Source of the DNA: Frigoribacterium sp. MEB024
Lineage (GTDB): Bacteria > Actinomycetota > Actinomycetes > Actinomycetales > Microbacteriaceae
Direction of reading: 5' to 3'
Assembly: GCF_000878135.1 (NCBI RefSeq)
Contig: NZ_JXQZ01000001.1
Location: forward strand, 170,566 to 234,565
DNA length: 64,000 bases
Shown: positions 47,808 through 56,331 of the stretch, piece by piece
Numbering within the stretch: position 1 is the first letter of the stretch
How the letters are laid out: every line of letters begins with the position of its first letter
Notes under the pieces: generated by a model
Database searches by the model: none
What the model was told of the DNA's origin: nothing
The model's input: the letters and a program-made list of their open reading frames with translations, nothing else
Made by a program: the position numbers and the translations under genes

Positions 47808-48434
47808 ATGTCCGTGGACGCCCGACACCCCTCGTGCTTCGAATTCGAGGCCCGCTTGTACGTCGTGCCGTCGTGGAGCGGTCACGGCGTGGCCGAGACC
47901 CGACGCAGCCTCGGTCCCCAGATGCCGGAGACCGGCCGAGGAGGCGCGGGGCCGGGCCGGTGGGCGACCCTCGGTGCCGTCGTCGGCGGTTCGTTCCTCG
48001 GGGGAGTAGCCGCGACGGTCTGGCGGGTCGACGGGCTCTGGGCCCTGTCGCTCATCGTCGTCCTGGGGGCCGTGGTGGGTGCCGTTCTCGCCATCGGCAC
48101 GCGGACGATCTTTCGTGAGGGAACCGACGACCAGGTGCCTGCTGCCGATGCGACGAGCCCGTCGGACGGCCCCCTTCCGGTCGTCGAGGTTCCCTGGGAC
48201 GTGGCCCGCGCGGCTCCCGAGGACTCCACCGGGGACGAACTCGTCCTCTGGTCGACCCTCACCAGCCGGTATCGCGACGCCCGTGAAGCCCTGGTCGCCG
48301 GCGGCGGTGACGACGACCGGTTCACCGATCCCCGCGAGGCCGGAGCACGGATCGCCGAGTGGGAGTCCGCCTACCGGACGGCCAGCCAGGACTACGAACC
48401 GGTGGCGCGCCTCCTCGGCTTTCCGCTTCCGTGA
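47808..48434 (+). CDS. Hypothetical protein with two membrane helices
   Basis: 208 aa. The N-terminal ~50 residues are soluble, then two hydrophobic helices (WATLGAVVGGSFLGGVAATVW and WALSLIVVLGAVVGAVLAIG) form a hairpin. The acidic C-terminal ~90 residues have Trp-containing patches (VPWDVARAAPED, LVLWSTLTSRYRDAREAL, RIAEWESAYRTAS) and look helical. I recognise no family. It lies between pyk and the convergent csp gene, sharing the bidirectional terminator at 48473-48506. Start chosen from the -10 position. Confidence 0.75.
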   Translation: MSVDARHPSCFEFEARLYVVPSWSGHGVAETRRSLGPQMPETGRGGAGPGRWATLGAVVGGSFLGGVAATVWRVDGLWALSLIVVLGAVVGAVLAIGTRTIFREGTDDQVPAADATSPSDGPLPVVEVPWDVARAAPEDSTGDELVLWSTLTSRYRDAREALVAGGGDDDRFTDPREAGARIAEWESAYRTASQDYEPVARLLGFPLP

Positions 48435-48472
48435 GATTCCGCCCTCTCTCGTCCCACGAGCCGGAGACGGAG

Positions 48473-48506
48473 AAAGCCCCGACCCGCGTGAGCGGATCGG
48501 GGCTTT
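48473..48506. terminator. Bidirectional terminator between the hypothetical gene and csp
   Basis: AAAGCCCCGA-C-CCGC, loop GTGA, GCGG-A-TCGGGGCTTT: a 14-bp stem with one mismatch, with A and T runs at both feet, between convergent genes. Confidence 0.85.
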
Positions 48507-48561
48507 CGGTTCAGTGGCGGGCGAACCCGCCGACTGACGGCGTCACGAGGACGCCACCGAG

Positions 48562-48765
48562 TCAGATGACGCGGATGTTCTCGGCCTGGAGGCCCTTGTT
48601 GCCCTGAGCCGTGTCGAACTCGACCTTCTGGTTCTCTTCCAGGTTGCGGTAGCCGTCGCCGGCGATCGCGGAGAAGTGCGCGAAGACGTCAGTGGTTCCG
48701 TCGTCGGGGGTGATGAAGCCGAAGCCCTTTTCGGAGTTGAACCACTTAACGGTGCCTGTTGCCAT
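48562..48765 (-). CDS. Cold-shock protein (CspA family)
   Basis: 67 aa, the full single cold-shock domain. [19 protein letters not shown] holds RNP1 (KGFGFI) and DVFAHFS is RNP2. It binds single-stranded RNA and DNA and melts structure. The start is preceded by GAAGGAAATAGAAAA on the minus strand. A long upstream region with an inverted repeat suggests a structured 5' leader like those of other csp genes. Confidence 0.97.
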   Translation of the reverse strand: MATGTVKWFNSEKGFGFITPDDGTTDVFAHFSAIAGDGYRNLEENQKVEFDTAQGNKGLQAENIRVI

Positions 48766-48792
48766 TTTTCTATTTCCTTCAATCAGAGTTGT

Positions 48793-48812
48793 CGATCTCG
48801 ATTTCGAGATCG
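48793..48812 (-). promoter_or_regulatory. Inverted repeat in the csp leader
   Basis: CGATCTCGA / TCGAGATCG with a 2-nt centre, 28 nt upstream of the csp start. It could be an RNA thermosensor-like hairpin or a protein-binding palindrome. Confidence 0.4.
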
Positions 48813-49057
48813 CTCGTCGCGGTGCCTTTTTGTCCGCTCCCTCTGAGAACGACGCCACCGTCGGAACCCCTCTCGGTGAGAGGAGGCCTTCGGCACGTCG
48901 CGAGATACAAATGCGTAACACAACAACCAGTGTCATCAGCGTAGTGCACGGATGCCTACGGGCACACCCTCTGGGCGGAACTCGTGTCGGCGTGTCGTCT
49001 CGAAGGCCGGACGAGGCAAGGAGAGCCACATCTCGTCGGCCTGGTTCTCGACGGGGC

Positions 49058-49143
49058 TGGTGCCGGATGTGGGACTCGAACCCACACGCCCTCACGGACA
49101 GAGCATTTTGAGTGCTCCGCGTCTGCCATTCCGCCAATCCGGC
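49058..49143 (-). tRNA. tRNA-Leu (anticodon CAA)
   Basis: Read on the minus strand, GCCGGAT pairs with ATCCGGC in the acceptor, followed by A and an encoded CCA. The anticodon stem GAGCA/TGCTC encloses CTCAAAA, giving anticodon CAA. A long class II variable arm and the T-loop GGTTCGAGTCC confirm tRNA-Leu. It reads UUG, a rare codon in this GC-rich genome. Confidence 0.95.
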
Positions 49144-49169
49144 GCACAACAACCAGGTCGACAATACCG

Positions 49170-49175
49170 TAGGCT
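49170..49175 (+). promoter_or_regulatory. Putative -10 (TAGGCT) for leaderless response regulator
   Basis: TAGGCT ends 7 nt before the GTG at 49183, in the gap after the divergent tRNA gene. Confidence 0.5.
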
Positions 49176-49182
49176 TCACGTC

Positions 49183-49788
49183 GTGAGTGACCAGGAAGCA
49201 ACCCCAGCAGCACCCCGTCGCGTCGTCGTGGCCGAAGATGAGTCCCTCATCCGCCTCGACATCGTCGAGATCCTCCGCGACAACGGTTTCGAGGTGGTGG
49301 GCGAAGCCGGAGACGGCGAGACTGCGGTCGCCCTTGCGACCGAGCTGCGCCCCGACCTCGTCATCATGGACGTCAAGATGCCCCAGCTGGACGGCATCTC
49401 GGCCGCCGAGCGGCTCTCGAAGGCGCACATCGCGCCCGTCGTCCTGTTGACGGCCTTCAGCCAGAAAGAACTCGTCGAACGGGCGAGCGAAGCCGGCGCC
49501 CTCGCCTACGTCGTGAAGCCCTTCACGCCCAACGACCTGCTGCCCGCGATCGAGATCGCCCTCTCGCGGTACGCACAGATCATCACCCTCGAGGCCGAGG
49601 TCGCCGACCTGGTCGAGCGGTTCGAGACCCGCAAACTCGTCGACCGGGCCAAGGGCCTCCTCAACGAGAAGATGGGTCTCACCGAGCCCGAGGCCTTCCG
49701 CTGGATCCAGAAGGCGTCGATGGATCGACGCCTGACGATGCACGACGTGGCCCAGGCGATCATCGAACAGCTGAGCGCCAAGAAGTAG
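49183..49788 (+). CDS. pdtaR: ANTAR-domain response regulator (PdtaR-like)
   Basis: 201 aa, GTG start. The receiver domain has the acidic pair in [11 protein letters not shown], phospho-acceptor D63 in [17 protein letters not shown] and VVKPF. The C-terminal ANTAR domain (~135-195: [28 protein letters not shown]) binds tandem RNA hairpins to promote antitermination. It matches mycobacterial Rv1626 in content and in its place upstream of polA. No partner kinase is nearby; in mycobacteria PdtaS is encoded elsewhere. Confidence 0.93.
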   Translation: MSDQEATPAAPRRVVVAEDESLIRLDIVEILRDNGFEVVGEAGDGETAVALATELRPDLVIMDVKMPQLDGISAAERLSKAHIAPVVLLTAFSQKELVERASEAGALAYVVKPFTPNDLLPAIEIALSRYAQIITLEAEVADLVERFETRKLVDRAKGLLNEKMGLTEPEAFRWIQKASMDRRLTMHDVAQAIIEQLSAKK

Positions 49789-49801
49789 TCGTCCGCGACG
49801 A

Positions 49802-49838
49802 GAGAAGGCCCGCCCCGACGACCGGAGCGGGCCTTCTC
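49802..49838. terminator. Bidirectional terminator between pdtaR and the thioesterase gene
   Basis: GAGAAGGCCCGC / GCGGGCCTTCTC, a perfect 12-bp stem with a 13-nt loop, between convergent genes. Confidence 0.8.
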
Positions 49839-49849
49839 CCGTCGGTGGC

Positions 49850-50320
49850 CTAGTCGCGAGCGTCCGTGAGGAAGTTCGTGATCCGCACCGTCGACAGGAG
49901 ACGACCTCGATCGTCGGTCATGACGACCTGGTGCGTGGTGAGCGTGGAGCCGAGGTGCAGGGCCGTGCAGGTGCCCGTCACCCACCCCGTCGCCGCCGAC
50001 CGACTGTGACTGGCGTTCAGTTCGATGCCCATGGCGACTCGGCCGGGTCCGGCGTGGACGTTCGCGGCCACCGACCCCAGGGTCTCCGCCAGGACGACGT
50101 GCGCGCCACCGTGCAGGATGCCGACCGGCTGCGTGTTGCCCTCCACGGGCATCCGGCCCACGGCCCGCTCGGCGCTCATCTCGTCGATGACGATGCCCAT
50201 CTTCTCGGCCAGCGCGCCGACACCTCGACGGCGGAACAGCTCGACGGCGGCGTCGCTCAGGGACGCGTCCGAGGAGACGGTCCTCTCGGCGTCGTTCGGG
50301 ACGGCGGACGGACTGCTCAT
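49850..50320 (-). CDS. Hotdog-fold thioesterase (PaaI-like)
   Basis: 156 aa from ATG 50318-50320 with GGAGAG 2-3 nt upstream. The hotdog helix motif [21 protein letters not shown] and [14 protein letters not shown] mark a PaaI/YbdB-type acyl-CoA thioesterase. A ~25-residue N-terminal extension includes ELFRRRGVG. Acyl-CoA substrate unknown. A thioesterase at this position upstream of polA is common in actinobacteria. Confidence 0.88.
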   Translation of the reverse strand: MSSPSAVPNDAERTVSSDASLSDAAVELFRRRGVGALAEKMGIVIDEMSAERAVGRMPVEGNTQPVGILHGGAHVVLAETLGSVAANVHAGPGRVAMGIELNASHSRSAATGWVTGTCTALHLGSTLTTHQVVMTDDRGRLLSTVRITNFLTDARD

Positions 50321-50374
50321 GGCTCTCCGGGTGATCGGACCGAGGCGCCCGGCGACGGTGTCGGGGGTGCCCGC

Positions 50375-50380
50375 TAGGCT
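50375..50380 (+). promoter_or_regulatory. Putative -10 (TAGGCT) for leaderless polA
   Basis: TAGGCT ends 6 nt before the second of two adjacent GTG codons (50384 and 50387), which favours 50387 as the start. Confidence 0.5.
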
Positions 50381-50386
50381 GACGTG

Positions 50387-53059
50387 GTGACGGACGACAC
50401 GAAGCCTACCCTCCTGGTCATCGACGGCCATTCCCTTGCTTTCCGGGCGTTCTACGCCCTGCCGGTCGACAGTTTCGTGAATCGCGAAGGCCAGCACACC
50501 AACGCCATCCACGGCTTCATCTCGATGCTGCTCAGCCTGCTCAAGGCCGAGAAACCGACGCATCTCGCCGTCGCGTTCGACATCTCGCGTTTCTCCTTCC
50601 GCACCCGTGAGTACCCCGAGTACAAGGGCACTCGCTCAGAGACACCGCCCGAGTTCGTCGGCCAGATCCCGCTCCTGCAAGAGGCGCTGCACGCCATGGG
50701 CATCACCACGATCACCAAAGAGGACTTCGAGGCCGACGACATCCTCGCGACCCTCGCCTCCCGCGGTCGCGACGACGGGTACCGGGTGTTGGTGGTCTCC
50801 GGCGACCGTGACGCCATCCAGATGGTCAACGACGACGTCACGCTCCTCTACCCCTCGGCCCGCGGTGTCAGCGAGCTCACGCGGTACGACCGCGACAAGG
50901 TCTTCGAGCGGTACGGCATCGAGCCCCACCAGTACCCCGAGGTCGCCGCCCTGGTCGGCGAGACGAGCGACAACCTCATCGGCATCGACAAGGTGGGGGA
51001 GAAGACAGCCGTCAAGTGGATAAACCTCTACGGCGGTCTCGACGAGATCATCGCGCGGGCCGACGAGATCAAGGGCGTCGTCGGGCAGAAGCTCCGCGAG
51101 CAGAAAGAGAACGCCGTCCGCAACCGCCGACTGAACCGCCTCGTCACCGACGTCGACCTCCCGGTGGGCCCCGGCGACCTCGAACGCCGGGGCATCGACG
51201 AGGCCGCCGTTCGCGAGCTGTTCGACAAGCTGCAGTTCCGAACGCTGCTCGACCGCGTCCTGGCCTTGTCCGAGTCGGGCGACCCGTCGACGGCGAACGC
51301 GGGTGAGGCATCGGTGACAGCGGCCCCCGAGGGCCTCCCGGTCGTCCGGACCCTCATCGACGAAGAACTCGCCTTCTGGCTGAAGAAACACGCGTCCGAC
51401 CCCGAGAAGCCCGTCGGCCTGACGGTCGAGTACGGGACGGACGGCATCGTCGGGCTCGGCATCTCGTCCCTCGACGAGTCGGCGTACGTGCCGTGGGCCG
51501 CCGGACGCGGCGACTACGTCGCCCTCGAGGCCTGGCTCGACGACGCCACACCCAAGGTGGTCCACGACGCGAAGCGGGCCTACAAGGCTCTCTCGCGCGC
51601 CGGCCTGACGCTGACCGGCATCGTCGGCGACCCCCGGGTCGCCGCCTGGCTGCTGCGCCCGGGCCGCACATCGTTCGCACTATCCGACCTCGTCTACGAG
51701 CAGCTGGGCGAGACCCTGCCCGTCGGTGACCCCAACCAGCTCGTGTCGGCCGACGACGACGTCAACGTGGCATCCGAGGCCTGGTACGTCCTCCGGCTCT
51801 CCGAGTCGTTCGTGGCCGCCCTCGACGAAGGCTCCCGACGAGTGCTCACCGAGATCGAACTGCCGCTCGTGCCGGTGCTCGGCGACATGGAGCTCACGGG
51901 CGTCGCGGCGGACCGCGACACCCTCAAGGCACTCTCGCTGCGTCTGGGTGAACGGGCCGGCGAGCTGGCCACGGCGGCCTTCGCCGAGATCGGCCGCGAG
52001 GTCAACCTCGGCTCACCCAAGCAGCTGCAAGAGGTACTGTTCGAACAGCTCGAGATGCCCAAGACCCGGGCGACCAAGACGGGCTACTCGACCGACGCCG
52101 CCTCCTTGGCCGATCTGCAAGAGAAGCACCCGCACCCCTTCCTCGACCTGCTGTTGAAGCACCGCGACGCGACGAAGCTGCGCCAGATCATCGAGACCCT
52201 CGAGAAGTCGATCGCCGACGACGCCCGCATCCACACGACCTACGACCAGACGGGCACGACGACCGGGCGCATCTCGTCCGTCGACCCCAACCTCCAGAAC
52301 ATCCCGGTCAAGGCCGCCGTCGGGCGAGAGATCCGCGCCGCGTTCGTGCACGGGCCCGACTACGAGACGCTCCTCACGGCCGACTACTCGCAGATCGAGA
52401 TGCGCATCATGGCGCACCTCTCGGGTGACGAGGGGCTGATCCAGGCGTTCAACGAGGGCGAGGACTTGCACCGGTTCGTCGGTGCCCGCATCTTCGGGGT
52501 GGAACCCGCCGACGTCAGCCCTGCCATGCGCACCAAGGTCAAGGCCATGTCCTACGGCCTCGCCTACGGGCTCAGCGCCTTCGGCCTGTCGAAGCAGCTG
52601 CGCATCGAGACGGCAGAGGCACGCCAGCTCATGACCGACTACTTCGCCCGTTTCGGTGCCGTACGCGATTACCTCCGCAACGTCGTCGAGCAGGCTCGCG
52701 AAGACGGCTACACCGAGACCATCTACGGTCGGCGCCGCCCGTTCGCCGACCTCAAGTCCCCCAACCGCGTCCTGCGCGAGAACGCCGAGCGGGCCGCGTT
52801 GAACGCGCCGATCCAGGGCTCGGCGGCCGACATCATGAAGATCGCGATGCTCGGCGTCCGGTCCGAACTCGACGAGCGAGAGATGGGCTCGCGCGTCCTG
52901 CTGCAGGTGCACGACGAACTCATCGTCGAGGTCGCACCGGGCGAGGTCGACGACGTGCAAGAGATCGTCAGCCGACGCATGAGCAGCGCGGCCGACCTGC
53001 GTGTGCCGCTCGACGTCAGCGTCGGCCTCGGCGAGAGCTGGGACGCAGCAGCCCACTGA
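50387..53059 (+). CDS. polA: DNA polymerase I, proofreading-deficient type
   Basis: 890 aa (891 if GTG 50384 is used). The 5'-3' exonuclease domain (~1-300) has LLVIDGHSLAFRAFYALP, EADDILATLA and VVSGDRDAIQMV. The 3'-5' exonuclease-like domain lacks the Asp-Glu metal residues; its first strand reads VGLTVEYGTDGIVG. The polymerase domain is intact: TGRISSVDPNLQNIP, DYSQIEMRIMAHLS, KAMSYGLAYGLSAFGLS and LLQVHDELIVEV. It fills gaps in repair and Okazaki maturation. Confidence 0.97.
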   Translation: MTDDTKPTLLVIDGHSLAFRAFYALPVDSFVNREGQHTNAIHGFISMLLSLLKAEKPTHLAVAFDISRFSFRTREYPEYKGTRSETPPEFVGQIPLLQEALHAMGITTITKEDFEADDILATLASRGRDDGYRVLVVSGDRDAIQMVNDDVTLLYPSARGVSELTRYDRDKVFERYGIEPHQYPEVAALVGETSDNLIGIDKVGEKTAVKWINLYGGLDEIIARADEIKGVVGQKLREQKENAVRNRRLNRLVTDVDLPVGPGDLERRGIDEAAVRELFDKLQFRTLLDRVLALSESGDPSTANAGEASVTAAPEGLPVVRTLIDEELAFWLKKHASDPEKPVGLTVEYGTDGIVGLGISSLDESAYVPWAAGRGDYVALEAWLDDATPKVVHDAKRAYKALSRAGLTLTGIVGDPRVAAWLLRPGRTSFALSDLVYEQLGETLPVGDPNQLVSADDDVNVASEAWYVLRLSESFVAALDEGSRRVLTEIELPLVPVLGDMELTGVAADRDTLKALSLRLGERAGELATAAFAEIGREVNLGSPKQLQEVLFEQLEMPKTRATKTGYSTDAASLADLQEKHPHPFLDLLLKHRDATKLRQIIETLEKSIADDARIHTTYDQTGTTTGRISSVDPNLQNIPVKAAVGREIRAAFVHGPDYETLLTADYSQIEMRIMAHLSGDEGLIQAFNEGEDLHRFVGARIFGVEPADVSPAMRTKVKAMSYGLAYGLSAFGLSKQLRIETAEARQLMTDYFARFGAVRDYLRNVVEQAREDGYTETIYGRRRPFADLKSPNRVLRENAERAALNAPIQGSAADIMKIAMLGVRSELDEREMGSRVLLQVHDELIVEVAPGEVDDVQEIVSRRMSSAADLRVPLDVSVGLGESWDAAAH

Positions 53060-53083
53060 CCAGACGACGTCCGTACCCGAGAG

Positions 53084-53120
53084 GCCGACCACCCGAGGTC
53101 GCCTCCAGGCCGTGGTCGGC
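53084..53120 (+). terminator. Possible polA terminator
   Basis: GCCGACCAC / GTGGTCGGC, a 9-bp perfect stem with a 19-nt loop, 25 nt after the polA stop. Confidence 0.45.
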
Positions 53121-53258
53121 GACGGCGGGCCGGCTGGTCCTGCGGTTCCGAACCCGCGCCTCCTCGTGTCCCTCCGCTCAGGCCCCCGCTCGGGCACGTG
53201 ATGCCCGTTCCTCGGGTCATCGGCTGCCCATCGGGCAGTGAAACACCCTCGACCCGGG

Positions 53259-53310
53259 CACAAACGGACACGACACGCGGCACAGACTTGACCGGGCCAC
53301 ACAAACGGAC
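53259..53310 (+). promoter_or_regulatory. Two direct operator-like repeats (CACAAACGGAC)
   Basis: CACAAACGGAC occurs at 53259-53269 and 53300-53310, 41 bp apart (about four helical turns), each preceded by a GACC-CGGG-like stretch. The second copy fills the spacer of the predicted deoR promoter. Likely binding sites for the adjacent DeoR-type repressor. From memory, the core resembles the AACGGACA motif reported for SugR, a DeoR-type PTS regulator of Corynebacterium; unchecked. Confidence 0.6.
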
Positions 53311-53316
53311 TTATAT
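53288..53316 (+). promoter_or_regulatory. deoR-PTS operon promoter
   Basis: TTGACC (53288-53293), 17-nt spacer, TTATAT (53311-53316; TATATA with an 18-nt spacer is also possible). This is the best sigma-70-type promoter in the window. The 351-bp polA-deoR gap holds this, the repeats, the terminator-like hairpin and an ~85-nt leader. Confidence 0.65.
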
Positions 53317-53410
53317 AAGCGCAGATCAACAGCAGTTGAACTCCTTCCGCACTTCCGCACCACCGGTCAGCTCCTCGAGGCTGCCGTGCAGTCCGACGAC
53401 GAGGTCTCTC

Positions 53411-54172
53411 ATGTACGCACCGGAGCGTCACCAGCAGATCCTCGACACCGCCCTGTCCCGGGGCCGCGTCGAGGTCGCCGGTCTCGCACGAGAGCTCTCG
53501 GTCGCGCCCGAGACCGTGCGCCGCGATCTGACCGCCCTCGAGCGCCGGGGAGTCCTCCGCCGCGTGCACGGAGGCGCCATCGCCGTCGAGCGCCTCGGCA
53601 TCGAGCCGCCCGTGGTCGACCGAGAGGGCACGGCCGCGTCCGAGAAGGAGCGCATCGCCCGGGCTGCCCTCGACGAGCTGCCCGACGGCGGCTCGATCAT
53701 CGTCGACGCCGGCACCTCCACCATCCGTCTCGCCGAACTGCTGCCCCTCGATCGCGAGCTGACCGTGGTCACGCACTCCCTCGCCGTCGCCACCATCCTG
53801 ATCAGCCGACCGAACGTCACCCTGCACCTCCTCGGTGGTCTCATCCGGACGCGCACGTACTCGGCGGTGGGGGACTGGACGCGGGCCCAGATCGCCGACG
53901 TCTTCGCCGACGTCTCGTTCATCGGCACCAACGGCGTCTCGGTCGAGCGCGGCATCAGCACCCCCGATCTGGCGGAGGCGCGGGTCAAGCGCGCACTCAT
54001 CGCCGCGTCACGGCGGACCGTCGTCCTCGCCGACCACACCAAGTTCGGTCGCGAGGACTTCGCCAAGGTCGCTCCGCTCACCGACGTCGACACCGTCATC
54101 ACCGACTCCGGCGTGGACGCCGAGTTGGCCGACGACGTCGAACAGGCCGGCCCCAGGGTCGTGATCGCATGA
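53411..54172 (+). CDS. DeoR-family transcriptional regulator
   Basis: 253 aa from ATG 53411; upstream frame is unlike protein. N-terminal winged HTH (YAPERHQQILDTALSRGRVEV, then LSVAPETVRRDLTALERRGVLRRVHGGAI) is the classical DeoR signature. The C-terminal DeoRC sugar-phosphate domain has DGGSIIVDAGTSTIRLAE, LLGGLIRTRTYSAVG and LADHTKFG. It probably represses itself and the PTS genes until a phosphosugar binds. EIIC begins 113 bp downstream with no second operator-like repeat. Confidence 0.93.
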   Translation: MYAPERHQQILDTALSRGRVEVAGLARELSVAPETVRRDLTALERRGVLRRVHGGAIAVERLGIEPPVVDREGTAASEKERIARAALDELPDGGSIIVDAGTSTIRLAELLPLDRELTVVTHSLAVATILISRPNVTLHLLGGLIRTRTYSAVGDWTRAQIADVFADVSFIGTNGVSVERGISTPDLAEARVKRALIAASRRTVVLADHTKFGREDFAKVAPLTDVDTVITDSGVDAELADDVEQAGPRVVIA

Positions 54173-54285
54173 CGCGAGTCCGACCGGCCACCCCCGAACC
54201 CCTCCGACGCACCACAGCACCTCACACCCCCTCCACCACCCCACATCCCTCTCGTCGCCGAGAGCAACAAGGAGAAGTCCTCACC

Positions 54286-55482
54286 ATGTCCGAATTCACC
54301 CCCACCGTCACCGGTACGGGAGCCCGAGCACGCGTCCAGCGCTTCGGTGGCTTCCTGGCCGGCATGATCATGCCGAACATCGGCGCCTTCATCGCCTGGG
54401 GCCTCATCACGGCCCTCTTCATCCAGACCGGTTGGACGCCGGTTCCCCAGCTCGGCGGCTTCGGCGAGATGTCGGACGGCACGCCGTGGCCCGGTCTCGT
54501 CGGCCCGATCATCAAGTACCTCCTGCCGATCCTGATCGCCTACACGGGTGGTCGCATGGTCCACGGTCAGCGCGGTGCCGTCATCGGCGCCGTCGCCGTC
54601 ATGGGCGTCATCGTCGCGACCGACGTGCCGCAGTTCCTCGGCGCGATGATCGTCGGCCCGCTCGCCGCCTGGGTCCTGAAGCAGTTCGACAAGCTCGTCG
54701 ACGGCCGCATCAAGTCCGGCTTCGAGATGCTCGTCAACAACTTCTCGCTCGGCATCATCGGTGGCGCCATGGGCGTCCTGGCCTTCTTCGGCCTGGCCCC
54801 GGTCACCACGGCGATCACGAACGTCTTCGGTGGCGCCGTCGGGTTCCTCGTCGACCGCGGCCTCCTGCCCCTGGCGTCGATCATCATCGAGCCCGCCAAG
54901 GTGCTGTTCCTCAACAACGCCATCAACCAGGGCATCCTGACCCCGCTCGGTGGCACGCAGGTGCAAGAGGCCGGCAAGTCGATCCTCTTCATGCTCGAGT
55001 CGAACCCCGGCCCGGGCCTCGGCATCCTCCTCGCGTACCTCTTCTTCGGTCCCCGTGCCATCCGCCCCTCGGCGCCGGCCGCGATCATCGTCCACTTCTT
55101 CGGTGGCATCCACGAGATCTACTTCCCGTACGTGCTCATGAAGCCGATCCTGCTCGTCGCCGCCGTCCTCGGTGGTGCGACCGGCATCGCGACCTTCGCG
55201 CTCTTCAACGTCGGCCTCGTCGGTCCCGCCTCGCCCGGCAGCATCATCGCCTACACGCTCGTCGCCGCCCGCGGGGACCTTCTCCCGATCTACCTGGGTA
55301 TCCTGCTCTCGGCGGCCGTCTCGTTCGTCGTCTCGTCCCTCCTGATGGGCTTCGGCCGCAAGGAGAACCGCGAGGCCCGTGCCGAGGACACCGCCGCACA
55401 AGAGCAGGCTCTCGCCGACGCCCAGGCCGCCACCGCGGCCAACAAGGCCACCAGCAAGGGCACCGCGGCACCCACCGCCTAG
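54286..55482 (+). CDS. mtlA: PTS system mannitol-type EIIC component
   Basis: 398 aa, ATG with AAGGAGAAG upstream. Around eight membrane helices; the mannitol-family signatures are GGFLAGMIMPNIGAFIAWG, LFLNNAINQGI and the transport loop FGGIHEIYFPYVLMKP. Unlike E. coli MtlA, which fuses C, B and A domains, it ends after the C domain with a ~45-residue Ala/Glu/Lys-rich tail. It moves the hexitol through the membrane during phosphorylation. Mannitol is the best guess for substrate. Confidence 0.9.
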   Translation: MSEFTPTVTGTGARARVQRFGGFLAGMIMPNIGAFIAWGLITALFIQTGWTPVPQLGGFGEMSDGTPWPGLVGPIIKYLLPILIAYTGGRMVHGQRGAVIGAVAVMGVIVATDVPQFLGAMIVGPLAAWVLKQFDKLVDGRIKSGFEMLVNNFSLGIIGGAMGVLAFFGLAPVTTAITNVFGGAVGFLVDRGLLPLASIIIEPAKVLFLNNAINQGILTPLGGTQVQEAGKSILFMLESNPGPGLGILLAYLFFGPRAIRPSAPAAIIVHFFGGIHEIYFPYVLMKPILLVAAVLGGATGIATFALFNVGLVGPASPGSIIAYTLVAARGDLLPIYLGILLSAAVSFVVSSLLMGFGRKENREARAEDTAAQEQALADAQAATAANKATSKGTAAPTA

Positions 55483-55529
55483 CCCGCTCGCACCACCAGT
55501 CAGCACCACCACCACACAAGGAGAAGGTC

Positions 55530-55838
55530 ATGGCAACCCTCGACGGTTCCAGCATCAAGAAACTCATCGTCGCGTGCGACGCGGGCATGGGCAGCAGCGT
55601 CATGCTGGCGTCCACGCTCAAGAAGCAGCTGAAGAAGAGCGGTGTCACCGTCGAGCACTCGCCCGTCGCGTCGATCCCGTCGGATGCCGACGTCGTCGTC
55701 ACCCAGAACAACCTGGCCGAGCGCGCCCGCGGTGTCGTGCCGAACGTGCCCGTCGTGCCGTTCCAGCTGTTCATGGGAGACCCCAACGTCGCCAAGATCG
55801 TCAAGGCGATCCAGGACGGCTCGACGGTCGAGGTCTGA
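55530..55838 (+). CDS. PTS system mannitol-type EIIB component
   Basis: 102 aa, ATG with AAGGAGAAGG upstream. The phosphocysteine is C16 in VACDAGMGSS. It accepts phosphate from EIIA and gives it to the sugar on EIIC. The gene stands alone, 47 bp after EIIC and 2 bp before EIIA. Confidence 0.92.
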   Translation: MATLDGSSIKKLIVACDAGMGSSVMLASTLKKQLKKSGVTVEHSPVASIPSDADVVVTQNNLAERARGVVPNVPVVPFQLFMGDPNVAKIVKAIQDGSTVEV

Positions 55839-55840
55839 CG

Positions 55841-56305
55841 ATGACCGACCAGCAGGCACCCGAGCTCTCGGCGCTCCTCGCCGAGTCGTCCATCCGACTC
55901 GACGAGGTCGCCGCCTCGCGTGACGAGGCCATCCGCAAGACGGGTCAGGCGCTCATCGACGCGGGCGCGATCGACGAGACGTACGTCGACGCGATGTTCG
56001 AGCGTGAGAACTCGGTGTCCACCTACGTCGGCGAGGGTGTGGCGATCCCGCACGGCACCCTCGCCGGCAAGGACTCGGTCAAAGAGGACGCCCTCGTCGT
56101 CCTGCGGTTCCCGACCCCGGTCGACTGGGACGGCAACGAGGTCTCGGTCACGGTCGGCATCGCCGCCAAGGGCAACGGCCACATCGCGATCCTCAGCCAG
56201 CTGGCCAGCATCCTGATGGACCCCGACAAGGCCGCCGCCCTGCGCGGGTCGACCACGACCGCCGAGGTCTACGAGTTGCTCGCGTCGACCGACGACGACG
56301 ACTGA
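55841..56305 (+). CDS. mtlF: PTS system mannitol/fructose-type EIIA component
   Basis: 154 aa. The phosphohistidine is H71 in EGVAIPHGT, the mannitol/fructose EIIA (PTS-EIIA type 2) motif. FERENSVSTYVGEGVA, DALVVLRFPTPVDWDG and LSQLASIL are conserved around it. It relays phosphate from HPr to EIIB. HPr follows after 26 bp. Confidence 0.92.
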   Translation: MTDQQAPELSALLAESSIRLDEVAASRDEAIRKTGQALIDAGAIDETYVDAMFERENSVSTYVGEGVAIPHGTLAGKDSVKEDALVVLRFPTPVDWDGNEVSVTVGIAAKGNGHIAILSQLASILMDPDKAAALRGSTTTAEVYELLASTDDDD

Positions 56306-56331
56306 CCCCCACCCCCTCCAGAGGAGAAGAC

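Noticed and set aside
49058..49143. tRNA 3' end as an integration (att) site
   Set aside because: No direct repeat of the tRNA end, integrase gene or atypical DNA is seen nearby in this window.
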